Under the pieces are notes generated by a model. That model had not been told where the DNA came from and searched no databases. It saw only the letters and a list, made by a program, of their open reading frames with translations. Positions 33,290 to 44,249 of a stretch of DNA of 64,000 bases are shown here, piece by piece (position 1 is the first letter of the stretch; each line of letters opens with the position of its first letter). A program made the position numbers and the translations under genes. The stretch comes from Xanthostigma xanthostigma (lineage: Eukaryota > Arthropoda > Insecta > Raphidioptera > Raphidiidae): NCBI GenBank assembly GCA_963575645.1, contig OY754469.1, positions 48,256,753 to 48,320,752 on the forward strand. Direction: 5' to 3'.

Positions 33290-33720
33290 AATAATATAAA
33301 GCAAGACGAAGGGAACACAGTAAAGTCAGAGAGAGAGAGAGGGGGGGAGCCAAGTTGATTTTATTTCATCTGCGGGTATTTCAACCCTCGCATTGCACAC
33401 ATAAACAGTTTTTATGTACGTCGATTCCCTAGCTCTTGCGATCCCGTTCCCAACGTCCCCGCTCTCCCCCACTTACTTTATAACAGAATCCAGTCCAATG
33501 TGTCGAGAGATTTGGGGCGCCAGTTCAGAGACTGACAAAAACTATCTACAAATGGTTTTAGTTTTGTTGGCGTGACAGCGGCGCCTTACGTCTCGCCACG
33601 GTGGCGCCGCGACGACTCAAATCCGGGTGCTTCCACTGACTCCGCAGCAGACTATTACGCCGGCATGTCTACCGTCAAACTATCCCGTGAATGTGTTTAC
33701 AGTGCACAAATCTATACGCT
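33290..33720. other. GC-rich, repeat-poor island (possible regulatory or UTR sequence)
   Basis: Unusually GC-rich for the window, no partner elsewhere, a (GA)7-(G)n run at about 33329-33346, then CTCGCCACGGTGGCGCCGCG at 33593-33612. A short ATG frame at 33552 encodes MVLVLLA then stops. Could be an untranslated exon, a promoter or a conserved intronic element; nothing in the sequence decides. Confidence 0.3.
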
Positions 33721-33923
33721 ATTATACGTGTGCGGCTATTAGAGAAGTAAACTAGTATATATAACTTTTATGACAACTATAAATTTGAAAAAGTCCGGTC
33801 GCAATGCCAGACCCTGCCGATAATAATTTACTAACACTGCCAGAGTGGCTGTGTTCGTTAAATTAATAGTCCAGTCAAAATAAACATTTCAATTTACTAA
33901 ATGCGCTAGATCGCAACGATCCA

Positions 33924-34340
33924 ATATCTGCTACAAAATTTATTCAAGGTCAAAGGTTTTTTGCACATTTCTCGTAAACGGTAAATGTTATCGTAAAAAT
34001 ATGTCAGACAAAAGTTGTAGATCATGCAATTGTCTACAAAAACTGTTCTTATATTTTTTTCCTACGGATCACTATTCCTGAGATATGGGACCAAAATATC
34101 TAAGTACGTACTGAACGTATTTATCAAAAATAACGTTAAATATTAATATGCATATTTTTGATGTCTGAAATCACAATTTCAAAAGAACGGTGATTCGTAG
34201 GAAAAAAAATATAAGAACAATTTTTGTCGACAATTGCATGATCTACAACTTTTGTCTGACCTATTTTTAGATAACATTTAGCGTTTACGAGAAAAATGCA
34301 AAAACCTGATACCTTTAACCTTTGACCTTGAATAATTTTT
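33924..34340. mobile_element. Foldback element with about 150-bp arms
   Basis: ATCTGCTACAAAATTTATTC AAGGTCAAAGG... is mirrored by ...CCTTTGACCTTGAATAATTTTTTAGCAGAT; inner arms share GTTGTAGATCATGCAATTGT and TCTTATATTTTTTTCCTACG. Mismatches of several percent indicate moderate age. No coding. Confidence 0.75.
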
Positions 34341-35431
34341 TAGCAGATGTAGTATCGGTGGGGGCTTTTGATATTTTATTTGAAATAGTGTACCTCAGAT
34401 CTGTACCAATTTTCGGCTCTATGCGAATTATTGATAACTATTTTCTAGTCTATTTTGATTGGAGTAAAAGTTTGTTTTTGGACAAAATAAAAAATGTAAC
34501 TCCTTTATACATTCCATAAAATAGTACATTTTTTAAAAATTTCAATATTATTATAAATCAAATCAAATACACTCTTCAGTAAGTAAATCTAGAGTTTACA
34601 GTCGGTCCGATTTTATAAAAATTTAGCGGTACATTTAATTTTTACTAAAGTGTTAAATATCAATTTTGAAACGATTCTGGGAATTTTTTCGCTATTCATA
34701 GATCCAAAAACATGTTTCAATCCCTTAAAACCATCCTTAGAATGACCCGATTAGACCCATTTTAAATAGACTTCTTTTGGTGATGGATTCTAATATGTGG
34801 ACCAAATTTCGTTTAAATCAATTAAGTCTGTCGAGAGTTATCCTACGAACATACACACACAAACACCGACATACACATATTTAAATAAACATTTTCAGAA
34901 ATGGCTGCTAATTGTTCAGGAGGTTACGAAACGTCAAGGAATTTTGATCCGACCTTAGGTCCCGACATCCATCCGATCAACGTCAATAGTGTACGTGCTA
35001 CGTAGCAAATATACTAAAAATAAACATTAACCTACACTTTGTATATAATATCACAAAGTAGCAACAGTCTTAGTGTTGAAGTACGTGTTTTTTTTTTAGA
35101 ATTTATATCGTGGAAAGACATTTTAACACATTTCCGATAGCGCACATTGTTTTTCAAAAATAAAATATTAAATAAAGCTAAACTTCAACAATCTTTGTTT
35201 ATAAACTCCCTTAAGAAAAGGCAAGTTTTCTGAGTTTATTTTTAGAGCTCAAAAATATCTCGTCTACATCCGAATGGAACTTTTTTTAAAAAACATCCAA
35301 CCTTGAAAGTCTTTTTCTGGAAAAAACATAGTTTAAAGAAATTTTAAATTTTCCGTTGGAGCTTGGTAATTAATAGTACGAACTCTGTACACAAAATGAC
35401 TTAATTTAAAGAGATTGAAAATAGTATCATA
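34341..35431. other. Unassigned, with transposon-tail-like motif
   Basis: Around 34790-34990 GACCAAATTTCGTTTAAATC...TATCCTACGAACATACACAC has the look of the 3' ends of insect transposons; no termini were found. Confidence 0.35.
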
Positions 35432-36081
35432 TCGTATATATTAATACGCTAAGGTTAAGATGTTTGCCTCCCTTTTTAGAAAATCGTATATATTAATACG
35501 CTAAGGTTAAGATGTTTGCCTCCCTTTTTAGAAAAAACATTACAATTTCTCCATATAAATTATATATCATTTTACAGATAATTGCTTGCTCTACTGACAT
35601 CGACAACTAAAAAATTTATTATTGCTTTTGTTTTTGTAAATTAATTAAAATACAGCAACGCTAAACAGCGTCTGCCATCTGACGGCTTTAATTTTGAAAC
35701 AACGTCAACACTTCGATCTGTCATCTGACCTTCGTATTGTAATACAACAGACACAATACTGCATACTGCCATCTGACGGCTTTAATTTTGAAACAGCGAG
35801 CAACGCTGAACAACGTCACAGCAATGCTGCATGATGCCATCTGACGGCTTAGCTCAACGCTTTTGCTACTTGCGCCTCTATATGACAATTTTAGTAAAAT
35901 ATTTCTTCGATCTGTCATCTGAGCTTCATATTGTAATACAACAAAAAGAAGAACGTTATAAGCAGTGTGCAAAATTAGAAACGAATTGAATACCTGCAAT
36001 CATATTTAAAAAAAATAATTTTGTAAAGTGATAATTATATTATACTTATTTAGTGCGAATAATTCGCACAGGTCACTCTAG
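35432..36081 (+). mobile_element. Helitron family A, copy 5, with duplicated 5' terminus
   Basis: A|TCGTATATATTAATACGC... at 35432 is repeated in tandem at 35484 (52-bp unit); the second start continues as a complete 598-bp element to hairpin and CTAG|T at 36081. Either a Helitron inserted next to a 5' scrap, or replication reinitiated at the 5' end. Confidence 0.85.
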
Positions 36082-36919
36082 TATAGTACTAATAGACATT
36101 GCAAAGTAATAACAACACATATTATGAGTATCTTTTGTATGTAATTGAAAAGTAAATACCGCAAAACTTTGTATGTATTTACAATTTTACGTATATGTAA
36201 ATGTTACTACAAAAACTTTGTTTGGTTTAAAATATTATCACAAAATATTCAAAGCGAAAGAAGTATGCATGAATATCATTCCATTCTCTAACTACTACAG
36301 TTTTCTGATTTCAAAAGAGATACAATTCTTTTGTATGCATGTCTAAGAATACAGCATGACCACAGACTTGGAAAATCTTCAAAACCTGGAAAAGCCAGAG
36401 AATTTCTGCTATGTTAGGGAAATCATGGAAATGTCACGAAGTATTATTCAAGGAAAAATATCAAAATAAGTATTTTTCTGCGTTCTGAGATTTTAGCGCG
36501 CGCTGAGGTCTACCATAATCTTCAAGACATTGTCACTTGTAAGATAAGAATAATTGATTTTAAAATTAAGGAAAATGTTTTAAGAGAGTGAAAAACCAGG
36601 AAAAGTCAGTTTTTTTTCAAATATTCGTGGTCGGTCTTGAATATTATGAAAAAACATTTTCATTGGCGTACATAAAAGTCTCGGTTTGTAAATGTTTCAC
36701 AAATGATGAGATGCAAGTCAACGGAGCACTGAAAATCAATAAACCATGCATATTTTGTTGGTAACCTTACAGTCTATGCCAGCTAAAAATTTAATTTTGT
36801 ACTTCGAATAGTTTTTAATTTTGTAATTCGAATAGAAGCGTGTCAAAATCCAATATTAGTTCAGCACGAATCGAGAAAAAAAATCATTCCACGCACATTT
36901 CGAGTATTAATGAAATTGG
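36082..36919. other. Unassigned stretch
   Basis: 36370-36650 contains CTTGGAAAATCTTC, CCTGGAAAAGCCAG and AAAACCAGGAAAAGTCAG, a loosely repetitive CCTGGAAAAG motif; no delimited element. Confidence 0.35.
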
Positions 36920-37041
36920 TTTATATTTTTTAGATCAGTTCTGAAGAAGTTCTAAATCCGGACCAAAACGTTAATGTATTAATTTTTATATTTTTTGTTA
37001 ATATATTTGTCTGAACAATTGGTCGATAATTTTATTTATTA
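36920..37041 (+). repeat. Family Q half-copy
   Basis: TTAGATCAGTTCTGAAGAAG...ATCCGGACCAAAACGTTAATG...GTCTGAACAATTGGTCGATA matches the right half of 24886-25160. CTGAAGA keeps the CTGANGA pattern, but the downstream GAAA is CAAA. Ends 5 bp before Helitron E2. Confidence 0.65.
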
Positions 37042-37046
37042 AAACA

Positions 37047-37807
37047 CTAGCGGTCCCGTCCGGTTTCACCCGGGTGCAAAAGAACGAATGGAGAAGGGAG
37101 GGACATGAGTACGCACATTCATCTTAGTATACCGAGATGAATGTTGGGCTCAAATTTTTTCAGTTTTCGGCAGTTCCCTGCTTTATTACTTATTTTAAAC
37201 TCAAACCTCCATTTATGATGAAAATATTTTCTTAAGTAATAATTATTTCTTTTAAATCAATAATTAATGTATAATTAATAAAATATAATAAATATTTAAT
37301 TGAAAACACCGCATGAAAATTATTTTTATATATATAGGTACTATAGGTAATAGTTTTCAAATGAGCTTTTATTTAGTTTTATTTAATTTTAATTAGTCGT
37401 AATAAAACTAAAATAAATTTAAATGATAGCCTTAGAAGAAAGCAATGTAGAAAAAAAAACATTAAAACATATGCGTCCAAGGTGGGGTTCGAATCCACGA
37501 CCCTGAGATTAAGAATCGCGCGCTGTACCGACTGAGCTAACCGAGCCTCTGTACGTGCGGCGCTAATATTCAGTTAGGGCATTTCACCTGAATATAAGTA
37601 TATGGTGAAAAATTTTGACAGACATTCTGCAACATTTTTCATCGATTTTCCGCTCCTATTAGTCGTAGCGTGATATTATATAGCCTATAGCCTTTCTCGA
37701 TAAATGGGCTATCCAACCAAAAAAATTTTCAATTTGAACCAGTAGTTCCTGAGATTAGCGCGTTCAAACAAACAAACTAACTCTTCTGCTTTATATATTA
37801 GTATAGA
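37047..37807 (-). mobile_element. Helitron family E, copy 2, carrying a tRNA-Lys-like insert
   Basis: Minus strand: A|TCTATACTAATATATAAAGC ... CACCCGGGTGAAACCGG...GGGACCGCTAG|T. The 3' hairpin is CCCGG-GTGAAA-CCGGA (one terminal mismatch here), followed by CGGGACCG and CTAG. 761 bp, no Rep/helicase. The middle holds the tRNA-like block at 37474-37547. Confidence 0.85.
37474..37547 (-). pseudogene. tRNA-Lys(CTT)-like sequence inside Helitron E2
   Basis: Minus strand GGCTCGGTTAGCTCAGTCGG, then TTCTTAATCTCAGGGTCGTG and GATTCGAACCCCAC, clearly tRNA-Lys by D arm, T arm and CTT in the anticodon loop. The 5' half of the anticodon stem (GCGCGA) no longer pairs with TCTCA, so it is probably non-functional. 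Confidence 0.75.
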
Positions 37808-38371
37808 TTTCCGATTTGGTTCTAATTGTTCGAAGAATTCTAGAACAGTTCTTAAGACAAACACACCTTGAAAGTGAAAATATTCATGAACTGTGACGTG
37901 AATAAAAATAATTTTGAAAACGTGTATGACAATATGAATGGTATTATTGTAAAACTCCTTCACAGATGTTGAGGGCGAGAAAATATATCACGGCCATAAC
38001 AAATAAAACTTTTCATATAAATAATATTTGTGTGCTTTGATAAGGATTTTGATCCCCTCAAAACATCTCTTGTTGTTGCACACCCACACAAATATACGGA
38101 CTCACACAGTCGCATATACATAGATTATATAACGTTAACATTACGTACTGCGGCAGTTGTGCGGAGCTTTCTTTATGGAGACGGACAATGCAATTCAGTT
38201 GCGACGTTTGTACTATATATATGACATGACTTCTCCGTATGTCTACGCTTTGCTACACGCCTTTCTGTCTTTGTCGTCAGTTTTAAGCAGCTTCTACACG
38301 GCACAATAGCGTTTCCCAACGCCACGATAATTTTTTTTGTCTCGAATTTCGTCTATAATTGCTACAAGATA
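37808..38371. other. Unassigned stretch
   Basis: Two open frames (84 codons -, 64 codons +) without recognisable domains. Confidence 0.35.
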
Positions 38372-38641
38372 TTTTTGTACACTCCCTAAAAATAGCTGTT
38401 TTTCATGCTTGCACATAAAAACAATCAAGAAAACCAGCGCTAGGAAACTAGTCGTCAAATCCATATATTTAATACCCTCTATATATAACTAACAAAGATC
38501 GGGAGAAAGACTTAAACACTGTGGTGCAGACGTCTCACTTATTACTCTGAGTCTCATGCACATGTCCTTGAATGGATGCGCGTCGGTTGCAGCGTCAGTT
38601 TGCACATGGAACTAAGCTGTGAAAGGGAGGTGGCTTGCTCT

Positions 38642-39045
38642 CATATACTTTTATTCTATACTGAGCATAGGAATAAAATCGCAATCGAACCATTAGGGTG
38701 CAAACATGTACTTCTGTTTTTTTTACGCCGTAAGCACTGGCGTATCCAGGAGGGCAAAACAAGCACGGGGGACCCGGCTTAAGAAATTTCTAATTTGCTC
38801 CCTCCTTGGCAAAAAGCTGGGTACGCCCATGTTAACGTCATAGAAAAAGACATCGTTTTTTAAACAGAGATACCTACTTTATTCAGATTGAATTCAAGTA
38901 CATCAACCAATCCTATCATCGGAGAAATCAGGGAATTACATCGAAGAAAGAGACGCAGATATATTTTCGATACGCTTTGTTGCCTTCGCTCACCGCACAT
39001 TGAGTAGATAGACAATGATTCATATAATAAATTATTAAGTATATG
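38642..39045. mobile_element. hAT-like insertion, 8-bp TSD (CTTGCTCT)
   Basis: CATATACTT ... AAGTATATG, flanked by CTTGCTCT at 38634-38641 and 39046-39053; removing it restores GGCTTGCTCTATTCC as in copy 2. 404 bp, containing a small relic of another hAT MITE at 38735-38831. Confidence 0.8.
38735..38831. mobile_element. Internally deleted relative of the 18.7-kb hAT MITE
   Basis: CACTGGCGTATCCAGG ... AGCTGGGTACGCCCATG, with the shared GAAATTTCTAATTTGCTCCC stretch; 97 bp. No clear 8-bp duplication remains. Confidence 0.65.
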
Positions 39046-39210
39046 CTTGCTCTATTCCACTTACTAATTGCCCCACTACAGACGCGACACTTGCGCACAA
39101 CGGGTCAAGTAAAAAGAAAGAGATAGAAAAACAGTAATTTGCTGTTTCACTTCATGGTCTTCTACTTACGGGCTATGGCCACTAGCAATATAGAAGTTAT
39201 TAAATATATG

Positions 39211-39878
39211 CAACAGATACGTCTTGCTCCGATTTTATATTTTAACTGTCACTGCGCGCGCACCAGATTTATTAACAAAACTTGCTTGAAAAGACGTCTC
39301 GTGGAAATCGAGCACGTTTATAATAGCAATTAAGAAACCAGCGTTAGAAAACTAGCTATGCAAATCTAGCAAGGAATCTAGCAGCGTTTCTAGCCTCGGT
39401 GCAGCGGTATATTCTAAAAATTACAATTTTTTCTCAATAATGCGTTTTACCGATAAACTATGGATGGGAGATTTTCCTATAAGAGCTCAAGTAATTATAA
39501 ATTTTCTAAACCATTCTGAAATGTGTAGTTATTGCAGATATATTAAGAGATAAATAGACAAAATTTCATTCGTTTCTCGAGGTTTTAAGAAATTTCCGTA
39601 CATCCAGTGTAAGAACTACTTTATTTTGTGATCATCTTTCTAATGTCGCCGTGCAATTATAAATCTCAAAAAAGGAAAAAAAGTAGCCTTTGTGCGTCCT
39701 ACATAGTGCCATTAAGTTAGAAGACACTATTTAAGAAAAAATACAGATTTTTACGCAAAATATTGTTTACACAATTGGACGGTTGAAAAAGTTTTAGTTA
39801 CTATTTCATTGTCTTAAAATCACCTTTAAAGTTGATTGTTTCGAAAAAGCGAAAATAATTTGAATTAATTATATTTAA
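39211..39878. other. Unassigned stretch
   Basis: A duplicated scrap AAACCAGCGTTAGAAAACTAG near 39330 matches the left part of family L; otherwise nothing recognised. Confidence 0.35.
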
Positions 39879-40620
39879 CTAGTTGCCCGTCCCGGTTTCA
39901 CTCGGGTGCAAAAGAACGGATGTGGGGGTAGAAACATGAGTACACACATTCATCTTAGTTTACCAAGATGAATGTTGTGTCCTTTCATGATGATCGGAGT
40001 TACCGTTCAAAAGTTTTTGTCGATAAAAAGCAGTATTTATACTTTTTTAAGTAAGTAATACATTTATTTTAAATCAATAATTACTGCAATTAATAAAATA
40101 TAATAAATATTTAATTGAAAACACTGTAGGAATTATTATTTTTATATAGGTACCTATAGTTTTCAAATGAACTATTAATTAGATTTATTTAATTTTAATT
40201 AGTCGTAAATAAAATTAAAATAAATTTAAATGTGAGCCTTAGAAGAAAGCAATGTTAAAAATAATAAAAAATAAAAATATATTTGCCCAACGTGGGGCTC
40301 GAACCCACGACCCTGATATTAACGGTCGCATACTCTACCAACTGACCTAGCCGGGCTTGTGAATGTACGACCTAATATTGATATATGTAGTTACGGCACT
40401 TCACCTGAATAGAAGCTATTTTTGAGATACATTTTCTAACATTTTTCATTGATGTTCTGCTCCTATTGGTCGTAGCGTGATATTGTATAGCCTATAGCCT
40501 TCCTCGATAAATGGGCTATCCAACAAGAAATTTTTTTTCAATTTGAACCAGTAGTTTCTGAGATTAGCGCGTTCAACCAACCAAACAAACAAACTCTTCA
40601 GCTTTATATATTAGTATAGA
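39879..40620 (-). mobile_element. Helitron family E, copy 3, with tRNA-like insert
   Basis: CTAG at 39879 preceded by A, TC end at 40620 followed by T. 3' end slightly diverged (CTAGTTGCCCGTCCCGG). 742 bp; Helitron A6 begins 40 bp further. Confidence 0.85.
40285..40356 (-). pseudogene. tRNA-Lys-bodied sequence with GTT in the anticodon position
   Basis: GCCCGGCTAGGTCAGTTGGT...GTGGGTTCGAGCCCCACGTT GGGC: the acceptor stem still pairs fully (with G-U), and D and T arms are Lys-like. The anticodon loop reads CCGTTAA, so anticodon GTT (Asn), and position 33 is C rather than T. The anticodon stem has mismatches. Likely a pseudogene. Confidence 0.7.
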
Positions 40621-40660
40621 TACTAATATGTCAGACGTTTTGATGATGTATTAAAACATA

Positions 40661-41253
40661 CTAGAGTGACCTGTGCGAATTATTCGCACTAAATAAGTAT
40701 AATAATTATCACTTTACACAATTATTTTTTAAATATGATTGCAGGTATTCAATTCGTTTCTAATTTTGCACACTGCTTATAACGTTCTTCTTTTTTTGTT
40801 ATGTGTTTGTCTTATGAAGCTCAGATGACAGATCGAAAAAATATTTTACTAAAATTGTCATATAGAGGCGCAAGTAGCAAAAGCGTTGAGCTAAGCCGTC
40901 AGATGGCATCATGCAGCATTGCTGTGACGTTGTTCAGCGTTGCTCGCTGTTTTAAAAATTAAAGCCGTCAGATGACAGTATGCAGTATTGTGACTGTTGT
41001 ATTACAATATGAAGGTCAGATCGAAGTGTTGACGTTGTTTCGAAATTAAAGCCGTCAGATGGCAGACGTTGTTCAGCGTTGCTGTATTTTAATTAATTTA
41101 CAAAAACAAAAGCAATAATAAATTTTTTAGTTGTCGATGTTAGTAGAGCAAGCAATTATCTGTAAAATGATATATAATTTATGTGCAGAAATTGTGTGGT
41201 TTTTTCTAAAAAGGGAGGCAAACATCTTAACCTTAACGTATTAATATATATGA
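40661..41253 (-). mobile_element. Helitron family A, copy 6 (full length)
   Basis: A|CTAGAGTGACCTGTGCG ... ATATATATGA|T, 593 bp, hairpin intact. Minor changes include a disrupted TTGTATTACAATATG stretch near 40800. Confidence 0.87.
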
Positions 41254-41686
41254 TTTTGTATTGTTACAAAAATATTAATAAATATTGATCGTCTATTAGC
41301 GAGAACAAAAAATGTGTGTTTTGTAATTCAATATCGCCGCTGTTCAATTTAATTTATTTTTTGCGTGTTTGAAATTTTCTTTTCAACATCCGCTGTAAAT
41401 TTGAATAGATTTGTAGTAAAGTGTTGAATTACACTGGCGGCAACTCGTGACATTTTTACAGTCACCAAGTAGCGTTTTTTTCTGATATATATTTTTATAC
41501 AAAACGAAATTGAAACGACTATGTAAACAGTGCACAGAAAGGCATATAGCTCCAAAGAAATATTATAAAGATTCACCTTTTTCTTTTTCGTTCTTGTTAT
41601 GTGTACACAGTAATATGTGTCTGTAAATACATATTATACATACATAAAATGTATAGCTTGTACACAAAAACAAGTCCGTAAGATCT
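41254..41686. other. AT-rich stretch
   Basis: A 75-codon minus-strand frame (41349-41576) with no recognised domain. Confidence 0.3.
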
Positions 41687-42120
41687 TATAGGCTGTGTGC
41701 ACGAAGCCTACTAGCGCCGCTAGTGGGTAATAGAGAATTATTGAACTCACTTTTTATGGAAATCGCGACATGTTTCTAAGGTCAAAAACAGTAGTTGGCC
41801 ATGATGTGTCAAAAAAAATGTTATAAGAAAAACTGATGTTAATTTGTTTACACTGACAGCGGAACGTCAAATTAGGGCGCTAATGGTCTTTATTTTACTC
41901 AAATCGCCATCAGCGCCACAGTTCGGAACACAACAAGCATTTCCAGATCACTTAGTTTTCTTTGTAATTAAAAAAACTTCATGTGATTGTGACTATTTTC
42001 ACTTTTAATAAACATTGCTCACTGACATACGGAAAATTTGAGTTCGAAGTTTCCCCTAGTGCTCACCACAAACGCTCGCATCGAAAAATTTGTAACTCCG
42101 CCTCCTGCACATAGCCTATA
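41687..42120. mobile_element. TA-flanked MITE with TATAGGCTGTGTGCAC ends
   Basis: TATAGGCTGTGTGCACGAAG at the left; the reverse complement of the right end reads TATAGGCTATGTGCAGGAGG. 434 bp, non-coding, with CTACTAGCGCCGCTAGTGGG close to the left end. Confidence 0.65.
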
Positions 42121-43090
42121 GATCATCAATTCGGCTTGCATGGTTGTATTCTGAACGATTAAATATCGTAAGAATCGTTACTAATTCAATTGAATACTCC
42201 AATTTTTTGAGAAACATAAACTACATATCTTGTGTACTAGCCGCTACCCGCGGCTCCAAAGCTTCAGGTATTATTAGGCCATATCTAATAATTCGTGTAT
42301 CCTACTAGATACAAAAAAAAGTTTAAATGTTTTTTTTTCAACTCGAGATTTGTAGGCAAAAATTTTATTGATACATAGGTACTCTCCCCAAACTTTGTAT
42401 ATGGCTTTATTAGGCGTAGTCTGACACCTATTTCCTCTATGACTTTTCTTGATTTTGGGGCGTTTTCCCTCTAAAGTTTCCGAAAGATGTCGTTTTGACG
42501 ACATGTAAAAATTTATAGAATACTATTTGTTTTTTTTTAATTGGATAGCTTAAAAACTTCAACCAAAACGCTGAAATAATGTTCACTGACAAATAATATG
42601 AACCATTTAAAATGTCTGACACCTCGAATATGTCGAACATATTGCAGGTGTCAGACATTTTAAATGGGCAACGCTTCCACATGCGACCGCTAGCAATATA
42701 GAAGATATTACCTACCGACCAGCAGAAGTCCAAGCAGTGTTTTAAATTTCTGTGTCGAGTGCAGAGTTAAATTAAACAAGCTGTACACTACAGTTAATAT
42801 GCGTATGCATGTTATATAAACATACTACATATTATGCATATTTATACGTAGTATGTAATATGTAAGACGAATCTCAGAAATAGTAGACATACTTTAAAGG
42901 GATTCGTCTCTGTTGTGAGCTTCTTTATGACATCGGTCTGTCTGCGGAGAATGGAAGCGCTTAATGTTGCAAAATGAAATTGTCCTCAACATAGAAATGA
43001 ATCTTCATCGCATAAATATTTTACATACGTGCATTCATTTATATAACTGAGTAAAAATGATTCATACTTTTATACAAAGTGGTCACTAAT
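42121..43090. other. Unassigned stretch with a strong hairpin
   Basis: Apart from the hairpin at 42603-42667, two minus-strand frames (76 and 98 codons) lack recognisable domains. Confidence 0.35.
42603..42667. repeat. Hairpin with 22-bp perfect arms
   Basis: CCATTTAAAATGTCTGACAC+CT, loop of 21 nt that is itself palindromic (AATATGTCGAACATATT), then the exact complement. Confidence 0.8.
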
Positions 43091-43645
43091 AATATGTTTG
43101 CCTCCCTTTTTAGAAAAAACCACACAATTTCCCCACATAAATTATATATCATTTTACAGATAATTGCTTGCTCTACTGACATCGACAACCAAAAAATTTA
43201 TTATTGCTTTTGTTTTTGTAAATTAAGTAATTAACAGCAACGCTGAACAACGTCTGCCATCTGACGGCTTTAATTTTGAAACAACGTCAACACTTCGATC
43301 TGTCATCTGACCTTCATATTGTAAATACTGCATACTGCCATCTGACGGCTTTAATTTTGAAACAGCGAGCAACGCTGAACAACGTCACAGCAATGCTGCA
43401 TGATGCCATCTGATGGCTTAGCTCAACGCTTTTGTTACTTGTGCCTCTATATGACAATATTAGTAAAATATTTCTTTATCTATCATCTGAGCTTCATATT
43501 GTAATACAACAAAAAGAAGAACGTTATAAGCAGTGTGCAAAATTAGAAACGAATTGAATACCTGCAATCATATTTAAAAAATAATTTTGTAAAGTGATAA
43601 TTATTATACTTATTTAGTGCGAATAATTCGCACAGGTCACTCTAG
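43091..43645 (+). mobile_element. Helitron family A, copy 7 (5' end missing), adjoining the exon
   Basis: Starts within the family at ATGTTTGCCTCCC (about 30 bp of the 5' end lost) and ends hairpin-AGGTCACT-CTAG|T at 43645. The CA-related exon's acceptor is 72 bp downstream, so the insertion sits at the branch-point/polypyrimidine edge of the intron. Confidence 0.85.
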
Positions 43646-43717
43646 TAGTAGATTGTTTCTCTAAGGCGTAATAAAGACGATATTGACCCATAATAATACT
43701 TCTTGTTTTTTTTCTAG

Positions 43718-43765
43718 AAACTCAAGCCAGTTGGGAAGAATGGTGGACTTACGATGGAATATCCG
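43718..43765 (+). CDS. CA10-like: Internal coding exon, carbonic anhydrase-related protein (CA10/CA11-like, insect CARPB-like)
   Basis: Seen: a 48-nt open block preceded by a pyrimidine tract ending TTTCTAG and followed by G|GTGAGT. Read with incoming phase 1 it gives TQASWEEWWTYDGIS, with a final G left for the next codon, so both splice phases are 1. Known: insect CA-related proteins of the CA10/CA11 branch start their CA-like domain with SWEEWWTYDGIS followed by a GP-FWG-INP stretch; they are secreted or membrane-associated, lack the zinc-binding histidines and are not catalytic. Inferred: this is the exon joining the signal-peptide region to the CA-like domain. The exon encoding the FWG-INP stretch was not found within the following 20 kb, nor a signal-peptide exon upstream, so both introns are very large. 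Helitron A7 ends 72 bp upstream of the acceptor. Alternative: another CA-family member or a stray duplicated exon; the intact splice sites argue against the latter. Confidence 0.75.
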
Positions 43766-44249
43766 GTGAGTTTTTATTTTTTTTAATAAAGAAATATGAA
43801 TAATTTAATAAGAGCATTAGTATACATGACACACAAACTTTGTCATGACTGTCTAATATTATACACACAAATTATTCCCAGATACAGAAAAATTTTCTTC
43901 TTAAGTTATTACCAAAATAATCCGTTTTTTCTTTAAATGGCTTTGTCTCGAAACATCATTTTTCAATATGTAGGGCACTCTCCAGAGCGTAACAAAAAAG
44001 ATAAGTTACATGATTGTAGATTTTTTGTAGACAATTAATTTTCCTACAAAATTGTTGTGTTCAAAATTTTTTTATGATTTTTTTCCAAGGGATGGAAAAC
44101 AGGTAGGCCAATTTGAAGGGGTTGCCGATGACAAAAAAATTGTGGGACCCTCACCATCGTGTTAACCGACCTCGAAAACGGGGTGTCTAGATTGGCGCTC
44201 TGGCAAAAAAAAAGCATAAACTAACCTGACCTCGACTAATAATAGACGG
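43766..44249 (+). other. Start of the large downstream intron
   Basis: GTGAGTTTTT donor followed by AT-rich sequence. A GC-richer patch (GTTAACCGACCTCGAAAACG) at about 44160 is unassigned. Confidence 0.5.

Larger units (their letters stand above)
38372..39210 (+). mobile_element. Family L element, copy 3, interrupted
   Basis: Colinear with 23971-24661 (TTTTTGTACACTCCCTAAAA, AGATCGGGAGAAAGACTTAA, GAAAGGGAGGTGGCTTGCTC, ...TAGAAGTTATTAAATATATG). It lacks the Harbinger-type insertion of copy 2 but has its own at 38642-39045. The outer right terminus is degraded. Confidence 0.75.

Noticed and set aside
33552-33575. ATG followed by MVLVLLA as a possible signal-peptide exon
   Set aside because: Hits a stop after seven codons with no GT donor placed to rescue it.
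40285-40356. Functional tRNA gene
   Set aside because: Although the acceptor stem pairs, the anticodon stem is mismatched, the universal T33 is C, and the block lies inside a Helitron. Called a pseudogene.
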